60,768 nt of DNA from Chelatococcus sp. (lineage in GTDB: Bacteria > Pseudomonadota > Alphaproteobacteria > Rhizobiales > Beijerinckiaceae), in the NCBI GenBank assembly GCA_003248805.1, contig QFQY01000025.1, positions 1-60,768 on the forward strand, written 5' to 3'. Every line of letters starts with the position of its first letter. Position 1 is the first letter of the stretch. The notes beneath the pieces were generated by a model. It searched no databases. It had not been told where the DNA came from and saw nothing but the letters and a program-made list of their open reading frames with translations. Shown piece by piece: positions 55,201 to 60,768 of the stretch. Both the position numbers and the translations under genes were made by a program.

Positions 55201-56312
55201 CGCAGCGAGTCCTGCCCGGCGGCGGGAAGCGAGCTGGTCTGGACCGGGGTGGCCGCGTTCTTGATCGACACCGCCGCGCCGTCGCGCAGGCGCATCTGGC
55301 CGGAGCTGACCACCTGCATCTGCGGCGTCAGCCCCTTGACGATCTCGACCTTGCCGGGCAGGCGCCGGCCGAGCTCGACCGGCACGCGCCTGGCCTTGCC
55401 GTTCTCGACGATGAAGACGACCTTGCCGACCCCGTCCGGCACGACCGCGGTCTCCGGCACCAGCAGCGCCTGCTCGCGCTGGTCGACGACGATGAGGATG
55501 CGGGCGAAGAGGCCGGGCTTCAGGATCAGGTCGGCATTGGGGATGGTGGCGCGCAGGCGGATCGCACGGCCGTTGATGTCGACGACCGGGTCGATCGCGT
55601 AGATCTTGCCGCCGAACTGACGGCCCGGGACGGCATCGACCGAGACGTTGATCGGCTGGCCGACCTTGACCTGCTTGAGAAAGATCTCGGGGACGCGGAA
55701 GTCGACCTTGATCGGGTCGATATTCGTCAGGGTGATGAGCTGCTTGCCGACCGCGACGAAGTCGCCGACGCCGACCGCGCGCAGGCCGACGACGCCATCG
55801 AAGGGCGCCAGGATGGTGGACTGGGCGAGCTTGGCCTGGGAGAGCTGCACACGGGCTTCGGCGGAGGCGAGCCGTGCCGTCGACTCGTCCAGCGCGACCT
55901 GCGTGCCGGAGCCGCGCTGGACCAGCGAACGGTTGCGCTCATAGGTGTCGCGGGCGAGGCCGAGATCGGCCTGGAGCTGCTTCAGCTCGGCGTCGAGGAT
56001 CGCGGTGTCGAGCTTGACCAGTTCCTGGCCCTTGCGGACGCGCTCGCCCTCGCGGAAGCCGAGCGCCACGACGCGGCCGGCGATCTCCGGGGCGATCACG
56101 ACGGATTCGTCGGCCGCCAGCGTGCCGAGAGCCTCGAGCTCCTCGTTGACGGTCGCGATCTCGATCCTGGCGACCTCGACGGGCACGCTGCCGCGAGCCG
56201 CCGGCACGGCCGGGGCCTGCGCGGGCGCTGCCGCCGGCTTGAAACGCTGGTAGCCGTAGTAGCCGCCTCCCGCCAAGCCGGCGATCACGACGAGAAGGAG
56301 GAACCGCTTCAT
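55197..56312 (-). CDS. RND efflux pump periplasmic adaptor
   Basis: 371-aa membrane-fusion protein: N-terminal membrane anchor (FLLLVVIAGLAGGGYYGY), lipoyl/barrel-sandwich halves (IAGRVVALGFREGERVRKGQELVKLD; ILAPFDGVVGLRAVGVGDFV), an alpha-helical hairpin between them, and a beta-barrel (RVPEIFLKQVKVGQPINVSV). It couples the RND transporter to the outer-membrane channel. ATG 56312 (MKRFLLLVV) is chosen because the upstream in-frame part is not homologous. First gene of the minus-strand efflux operon. Confidence 0.9.
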   Translation of the reverse strand: MKRFLLLVVIAGLAGGGYYGYQRFKPAAAPAQAPAVPAARGSVPVEVARIEIATVNEELEALGTLAADESVVIAPEIAGRVVALGFREGERVRKGQELVKLDTAILDAELKQLQADLGLARDTYERNRSLVQRGSGTQVALDESTARLASAEARVQLSQAKLAQSTILAPFDGVVGLRAVGVGDFVAVGKQLITLTNIDPIKVDFRVPEIFLKQVKVGQPINVSVDAVPGRQFGGKIYAIDPVVDINGRAIRLRATIPNADLILKPGLFARILIVVDQREQALLVPETAVVPDGVGKVVFIVENGKARRVPVELGRRLPGKVEIVKGLTPQMQVVSSGQMRLRDGAAVSIKNAATPVQTSSLPAAGQDSLR

Positions 56313-56581
56313 TCGATCATACGCTCCGGAGCCGCGAGAATTCTTTAAACTGTACGGAAACCCTTGATAAGGGCCTCCGCCGCTGAAGAGTGGCAAAGCT
56401 GCGTCGCCGCTCCGGCCAGTCCGGGATGCGGTTTATGCAAGAGCGTTGCCATTTCATCGCTGATGCGCCCTTCCGCTGGTGCAGGGCCGCTCCGATACTG
56501 AAGCATTCCGTCCGGGCCGCGAACTGAAGCCGTTTCACAACCTGGTGATGACGGCATCCCGTCGGCGAGGGAGGTTTCCGG
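56313..56581. other. Intergenic region between divergent RND operon and phn operon
   Basis: Noncoding DNA holding the efflux promoter on the minus strand. Small open frames occur on that strand but show no ribosome-binding site or family resemblance. TTTAAACTGTACGG at 56344-56357 looks like half of a TetR-type operator but has no clear second half. No other structure seen. Confidence 0.5.
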
Positions 56582-56621
56582 CTGTCATCGAACCGTCATC
56601 GCAGCGTTGGTCGACCGTCAT
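56582..56621 (+). promoter_or_regulatory. PHO box (PhoB binding sites) upstream of phnC
   Basis: CTGTCAT (56582-56588) and CCGTCAT (56593-56599) are separated by 4 bases, the classic 7+4+7 PHO-box layout, and a third CCGTCAT (56615-56621) falls exactly two 11-base steps further. It lies about 95-135 bases upstream of phnC, so induction by phosphate starvation through PhoB is expected. Confidence 0.8.
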
Positions 56622-56716
56622 CTGCGCCGGCTAGCACTCGCAGCGTTGATAGGGCGTCGAGCCCGGCGGCGCCGACCTGCGCCGGCCGGGTGCGCCCGCG
56701 TGACGAGAGCCCTTTC

Positions 56717-57535
56717 ATGCTTCGCATCGAAGGCCTGACCAAGCGTTTCGGGGGCAAGGCCGCCGTCGACGGCGTGACCCTGGCCATTCCCGCCGGCGAG
56801 ATGGTCGGCGTGATCGGACGTTCCGGCGCAGGCAAGTCGACCCTGCTGCGCATGCTGAACCGCCTCGCCGATGCGAGCGAGGGGCGGATCCTCAGCGGGG
56901 ACCGGGACGTCACGGCCCTGAAAGGGGCTGCGCTGAGGGCCTGGCGCCGCGACACGGCGATGATCTTCCAGCAGTTCAACCTCGTCGGCAGGCTGGACGT
57001 CCTGACGAACGTCCTGCTCGGGCGGCTCAACCATCGCGCCGCGCTCCTGACGATGGTGAAGAGCTTCTCGCAGGACGACAAAATCCGGGCCATCGCGGCG
57101 CTGGAGCGCCTCGATATGGGGCATCTCCTCAGCCAGCGCGCCGAGACGCTGTCGGGCGGCCAGCAGCAGCGCGTCGCCATCGCCCGCGCGCTGGTGCAGG
57201 AGCCCAGGGTCATCCTCGCCGACGAGCCGATCGCCTCGCTCGACCCGCGCAACACGCAGGTGGTGATGGATGCGCTGTTCCGCATCAACCGCGAGGACGG
57301 CATCACCGTCATCTGCAATCTGCACCATCTCGATATCGCGTCGAAATATTGCGACCGCCTGATCGGCATGGCCGGTGGCAAGGTGGTCTTCGACGGGCCG
57401 CCGCACGCTCTCACCAGCGAAGTCGCCGCCGAGCTCTACGGGATCGAGGCCAAGGATGCGGGCGCCGAGGCGCTCCATGCGCTCGAGATCATCGCCAGCG
57501 AAGAAGCCCTGCGCGCCAAGCAGAACGCCGTCTGA
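56717..57535 (+). CDS. phnC: Phosphonate ABC transporter ATPase
   Basis: 272-aa ATPase: Walker A GRSGAGKST, Q-loop IFQQFNLVGRLDVLTNVLLGRL (typical of PhnC), signature LSGGQQQRVAIAR, Walker B VILADEPIASLDP, and VICNLHHLDIASKYCDR. It powers import of phosphonates (or phosphite/phosphate esters). ATG 56717 is chosen; an in-frame GTG at 56690 would add nine residues. It is first in the phnC-D-E-E operon, behind the PHO box. Confidence 0.93.
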   Translation: MLRIEGLTKRFGGKAAVDGVTLAIPAGEMVGVIGRSGAGKSTLLRMLNRLADASEGRILSGDRDVTALKGAALRAWRRDTAMIFQQFNLVGRLDVLTNVLLGRLNHRAALLTMVKSFSQDDKIRAIAALERLDMGHLLSQRAETLSGGQQQRVAIARALVQEPRVILADEPIASLDPRNTQVVMDALFRINREDGITVICNLHHLDIASKYCDRLIGMAGGKVVFDGPPHALTSEVAAELYGIEAKDAGAEALHALEIIASEEALRAKQNAV

Positions 57536-57593
57536 GCCTGCGCCCGGCCGTCCGCCCGTCCCAACGACATCACCGCAGCAACAGGAGCACACC

Positions 57594-58511
57594 ATGCTGA
57601 CCCGTCGTCATACTCTTACGCTGGCCGCTGCCGGCCTCGCCGCCTCGCTCGCGGCTCCGGCCTTCGCCCAGGACTGGAAGGCGAAGTATCCCGAACTCGT
57701 CTTCGCCATCATCCCGGCCGAGAACGCCTCCGGCGTCGTCGAGCGCTACACTCCCTTCGTCAACTATCTCTCGAAGGAACTCGGCACCAAGGTGACGCTG
57801 CGCATCGCCAACGACTACGCCGCCCTGATCGAGGGCCAGCGCGCCGGCAACATCCATATCGGCATGTACGGACCCGCTTCCTTCGCCCGCGCGCTGATGA
57901 CCGGCGCCAAGATCGACGCCTTCGCCATCGAGACCAATATCGACGGCACCAAGGGCTACTACTCGGTCTTCTACGTGAAGAAGGACTCGCCCTACCAGAA
58001 GATCGAGGACCTGAAGGGCAAGAACCTCGGTCTCGTCGATCCCAACTCGACCTCGGGCAACAACGTCCCGCGCTTCGTGCTCGACGGCATGAAGATCGAC
58101 CCCGAGAGCTTCTTCGGCAAGGTCGTCTACACTGGCAGCCACGAGAACGCGGTCATCGCGCTCGGCCAGGGCACGGTCGACGTCGCCGCCAACTGGTGGA
58201 ACGACGAGCAGGAATCGAACCTCCTGCGCATGGCCCGCAAGAACATGGTCAAGGCCGAGGACTTCCGGATCATCTACAAGTCCGAGCAGATCGTGAACTC
58301 GCCGATGGCCTATCTCTCGGACATGCCGGAGGAGCTCAAGGCCAAGATCCGCGACGCCGTCCTGAACCTCTCCACCAAGGACAAGGCCGCCTTCGACAAG
58401 ATCTACGAAGGCAAGCAGGGCCCGCTCGTCGCCGTCGACAACAAGGCCTACGACCCGATCATCGAGCTCAACAAGTTCGTCGACGCGCTGCGCAAGAAGA
58501 AGTCGTCGTAA
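57594..58511 (+). CDS. phnD: Phosphonate ABC transporter substrate-binding protein
   Basis: 305-aa periplasmic protein: signal peptide MLTRRHTLTLAAAGLAASLAAPAFAQ, then LVFAIIPAENASGVVERYTPF, a PhnD-family opening, with MYGPASFARAL and LVDPNSTSGNNVPRFVL forming the phosphonate site in homologues. CAACAGGAGCAC precedes ATG 57594. The long palindromic repeat after it probably tunes expression relative to the permeases. Confidence 0.92.
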   Translation: MLTRRHTLTLAAAGLAASLAAPAFAQDWKAKYPELVFAIIPAENASGVVERYTPFVNYLSKELGTKVTLRIANDYAALIEGQRAGNIHIGMYGPASFARALMTGAKIDAFAIETNIDGTKGYYSVFYVKKDSPYQKIEDLKGKNLGLVDPNSTSGNNVPRFVLDGMKIDPESFFGKVVYTGSHENAVIALGQGTVDVAANWWNDEQESNLLRMARKNMVKAEDFRIIYKSEQIVNSPMAYLSDMPEELKAKIRDAVLNLSTKDKAAFDKIYEGKQGPLVAVDNKAYDPIIELNKFVDALRKKKSS

Positions 58512-58531
58512 GCGGCACGACAACCGCGACC

Positions 58532-58680
58532 GGAACCCCTCTCCTGTAAGGAGAGGGGCAGGTGTGAGGTGTAGGCCCTTGGACCAGTGAGGCGCGACCT
58601 CACCGCTCCTGCGACCGACTCACAGCAAATCGCAGAACGGCCTACTCCTCACCCTGCCCTCTCCCTATGGGAGAGGGTTC
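58532..58680. repeat. Palindromic repeat between phnD and the first phnE
   Basis: GGAACCCCTCTCCTGTAAGG at the left end and CTCCCTATGGGAGAGGGTTC at the right are inverted, with GTGTGAGGTGTAGGCC and GGCCTACTCCTCACC inside. It is about 149 bases and of the same family as the element in the pbpC 5' end. Confidence 0.75.
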
Positions 58681-58714
58681 CCCGCGCCTCTTTCGGCAAG
58701 GGACGACATATATC

Positions 58715-59596
58715 ATGACCCTCGCGATCGACCGCAACGACCCTGCCATCCGCGCCCATGCCGAGACCTACTGGCAGGCGGTCTCGGCCAAGCGCCGGCA
58801 GACGCTGCTCGGCCTGGCGGTGTTCGCGCTCTGCGTCTGGCTGGCCGCGCTCGGCTCGGAGGTCGATCTCGGCAAGTTCGCCCAGAACGCCTGGCGCTTC
58901 CCGAAATACATCCTCGAGACCATGCCGACGCTGCGCCTCGCGACGTTCGGCGCGGATTTCGCCGAGTGGTTCTGGGGCTGGAAAGGCTGGCTCAGGCTGC
59001 TCTGGCAGACGCTGCTCATCGCCTATGTCGGCACCGTGCTGGGCGCCGCCGGCGGCTTCGTCCTCTGCTTCGTCGCCGCCGCGAATCTCGGCCGTTCGAA
59101 ATGGGCGCGCTTCGCCGCCCGCCGCTTCCTCGAATTCTGCCGGACGGTCCCTGAAATCGTCTTCGCGCTGATCTTCGTCATCGCCTTCGGACTCGGGCCG
59201 CTGCCCGGCGTGCTCGCCATCGCGATCCACACGATGGGCGCGATGGGCAAGCTGTTCTCGGAAGTCGTCGAGAACATCGACATGAAGCCCGTCGACGGCC
59301 TGACCGCGACCGGCGCGGGCTGGTGGCAGACGATCCGCTTCGCCGTGGTGCCCCAGGTGCTCTCGAATTTCGCGAGCTACGCGCTGCTGCGCTTCGAGAT
59401 CAATGTGCGCGGCGCCTCGATCATGGGATTCGTCGGCGCCGGCGGCATCGGCCAGGACCTGATCGAGGCGATCCGGAAATTCTACTTCACCGATATCAGC
59501 GCGATCCTGCTGCTGATCATCATCGCCGTGATGCTGATCGACTTCGGCACCGAGAAGCTGCGCCACGCGCTGCTGAGCATGGAGCACGGCAAGTGA
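58715..59596 (+). CDS. phnE: Phosphonate ABC transporter permease (first PhnE)
   Basis: 293-aa inner-membrane permease. The core LLWQTLLIAYVGTVLGAAGGFVLCFVAAANL, the FCRTVPEIVFALIFVIAFGLGPLPGVLAI stretch typical of PhnE, and the EAA loop GLTATGAGWWQTIRFAVVPQVLS are present. ATG 58715 is chosen because the in-frame extension to 58667 lies within the palindromic repeat. The stop overlaps the next gene's GTG (GTGA). Confidence 0.92.
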   Translation: MTLAIDRNDPAIRAHAETYWQAVSAKRRQTLLGLAVFALCVWLAALGSEVDLGKFAQNAWRFPKYILETMPTLRLATFGADFAEWFWGWKGWLRLLWQTLLIAYVGTVLGAAGGFVLCFVAAANLGRSKWARFAARRFLEFCRTVPEIVFALIFVIAFGLGPLPGVLAIAIHTMGAMGKLFSEVVENIDMKPVDGLTATGAGWWQTIRFAVVPQVLSNFASYALLRFEINVRGASIMGFVGAGGIGQDLIEAIRKFYFTDISAILLLIIIAVMLIDFGTEKLRHALLSMEHGK

Positions 59597-60447
59597 GCCT
59601 CTCCCTCTCCGACGGCGCGCGCGCCGATCTCGTCACCCGGCACAAGGCCGCGATCGACGGCTCGCTGCGGCGCAAGCTGACCACCGTCGCCGTCATGACG
59701 GTCCTCGCCGGCCTCTTCGTCTATGGCGTCTCGACACTCGAAATCTCGTTCTGGAAGATCGTCAAGGGCTTCGGCAATCTCGGCAGCTTCGTCGTGCTGA
59801 TGCTGCCGCCCGATCCCGGCTCCTGGGCGCGCGCCGGGCTTTTCGTCAAGGCGCTGTTCGAGACGATCGCGATCGCCTTCCTCGGGACGATCCTGGCGGC
59901 GATCCTCGCCTTTCCGCTCGGCTTCGTCGCCGCGCGCAACGTCGTCGCCAACAAGGTCGTGCATTTCCTCGCCCGGCGCTCGCTCGACACGGTGCGCGGC
60001 GTCGATGCGCTGATCTGGGCGCTGATCTGGGTGAATGTCGTGGGGCTGGGGCCTTTCGCCGGCATGCTCGCGATCATGACCAGCGATCTCGGCGCCTTCG
60101 GCAAGCTCTATTCCGAGGCGATCGAGGCCGCCGACCGCAAGCCGGTCGAGGGCGTGGCCTCGGTCGGCGGCGGCAAGTTCCAGGAAATCCGCTTCGGCCT
60201 GATCCCGCAGGTGCTGCCGGTGATCGCGAGCCAGGTGCTCTACTATATCGAGTCGAACACGCGCTCCTCGACGATCATCGGCATCGTCGGCGCCGGCGGC
60301 ATCGGCCTCTACCTCGCCGAGACGATCCGCACGCTGGAATGGCAGCAGGTCTCCTTCCTGATCCTGCTGGTCCTCGTCGCGGTCAGCGTGATCGACGTCA
60401 TCTCCACCCGGCTGCGCTTCGCGATCATCGGCAAGCGGGCTGTCTGA
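59593..60447 (+). CDS. phnE: Phosphonate ABC transporter permease (second PhnE)
   Basis: 284-aa paralogue of the preceding permease (FVKALFETIAIAFLGTILAAILAFPLGFVAARN; RGVDALIWALIWVNVVGLGPFAGMLAI; EAA loop GVASVGGGKFQEIRFGLIPQVLP). Two PhnE genes probably give a heterodimeric channel. The GTG start at 59593 is inferred from the four-base overlap with the previous stop. No C-P lyase genes are seen before the window ends. Confidence 0.9.
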   Translation: MSLSLSDGARADLVTRHKAAIDGSLRRKLTTVAVMTVLAGLFVYGVSTLEISFWKIVKGFGNLGSFVVLMLPPDPGSWARAGLFVKALFETIAIAFLGTILAAILAFPLGFVAARNVVANKVVHFLARRSLDTVRGVDALIWALIWVNVVGLGPFAGMLAIMTSDLGAFGKLYSEAIEAADRKPVEGVASVGGGKFQEIRFGLIPQVLPVIASQVLYYIESNTRSSTIIGIVGAGGIGLYLAETIRTLEWQQVSFLILLVLVAVSVIDVISTRLRFAIIGKRAV

Positions 60448-60460
60448 GCACGCATGCACC

Positions 60461-60497
60461 GAAAGCCCCGCCGTCCTCACGGCCGCGGGGGGCTTTT
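60461..60497 (+). terminator. Probable rho-independent terminator after phnE
   Basis: GAAAGCCCCGCCG and CGGCCGCGGGGGGCTTTTC pair imperfectly, ending in CTTTTC, 13 bases after the phnE stop. This is typical of the strong terminators in GC-rich proteobacteria. Confidence 0.7.
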
Positions 60498-60768
60498 CGC
60501 AATCCCAAGGGGATGCGCGGGGTCCGGGCGGCGTCGCGGTCGACGGCCGCGTGCCGAATGTCGATGTCGATGTCGAAAGCGTCGATTCTCTGATGGTTCC
60601 TTCGCCGTGCTTTGATGTCCCGCAGGACCGGGTTCGTGGCCCGGACGACGAAAGCCCCTCCGCGATCCGCGACCCGCAACGGTAGCCTCCCGCGAACACC
60701 GCATCCCGCCCGGCCGCACGATGCCTCGCGAAGCCCCCTCGGTCGGGCAGGACCCGAGGAGAATAGGC
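60498..60768. other. Noncoding end of window
   Basis: No frame here has a family resemblance. The final bases GACCCGAGGAGAATAGGC contain a good Shine-Dalgarno sequence (GAGGAG), so a plus-strand gene may begin just beyond the window edge. Confidence 0.4.

Noticed and set aside
52129..55602. 1157-codon open frame on the plus strand
   Set aside because: Antisense of the RND transporter gene; His/Asp/Arg-rich composition and no recognisable family.
56317..56557. Two small minus-strand open frames upstream of the RND adaptor
   Set aside because: No ribosome-binding site, no family resemblance, and they overlap each other; treated as noncoding.
1..60768. CRISPR array, prophage or insertion sequence
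   Set aside because: No regularly spaced repeats, integrase, transposase or phage structural genes were found on either strand.

Overview
The window is GC-rich (about two-thirds G+C), almost fully coding DNA from an alphaproteobacterium. The gene families, the tight ATGA/GTGA overlaps and the many palindromic intergenic repeats fit the Hyphomicrobiales (a Bosea- or Methylobacterium-like genome). This placement is inferred from gene content; no rRNA or other taxonomic marker is present. No tRNA, rRNA, CRISPR array, integrase or transposase was seen. The content is mostly catabolism and nutrient import, with one periplasmic defence/cell-wall cluster and one drug-efflux operon.

1-12.8 kb, aromatic acid catabolism. 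The 3' end of fabB is followed by a terminator and a decayed fragment resembling the C-terminal domain of QuiC-type 3-dehydroshikimate dehydratase. Then comes a tightly overlapped beta-ketoadipate operon, pcaI-pcaJ-pcaH-pcaG-pcaB-pca(D-C fusion). An AraC-type regulator faces away from pobA (4-hydroxybenzoate 3-hydroxylase). pobA is followed by a five-gene branched-chain-type ABC importer (livJHMGF-like) that probably imports the aromatic substrate.

12.9-20.3 kb, sarcosine oxidation. The heterotetrameric sarcosine oxidase operon soxB-soxD-soxA-soxG-purU lies on the minus strand. A divergent GlxA/GbdR-type regulator is flanked by two near-identical palindromes.

20.3-37.4 kb, an amine/amino-acid utilisation region with no obvious single known pathway. 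It holds a polar amino-acid ABC importer whose binding-protein gene has an in-frame stop, and a two-subunit FAD oxidase resembling opine oxidase/HcnBC. Next come a HemL-like class III aminotransferase, a GntR regulator, an aldehyde dehydrogenase and a PotABCD-like importer. The region ends with a FAD monooxygenase, a maleate-isomerase/arylmalonate-decarboxylase-fold protein lacking both catalytic cysteines, and a RidA-fold protein. A perfect palindrome with 9-bp arms sits upstream of the monooxygenase.

37.5-42.7 kb: a 3-methyladenine DNA glycosylase, an enoyl-CoA hydratase and a tripartite tricarboxylate transporter (tctC-tctB-tctA) with a LacI-type operator, then a small lipoprotein.

42.7-52 kb: a trypsin-fold protein with a degenerate catalytic triad, divergent from an alpha-2-macroglobulin/pbpC pair. 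pbpC carries two palindromic repeats within its reading frame. 52-56.3 kb: an RND efflux pump and its adaptor. 56.3-60.5 kb: a phosphonate importer, phnC-phnD-phnE-phnE, behind a clear PHO box. The window ends in noncoding sequence with a possible ribosome-binding site for a gene beyond the edge.
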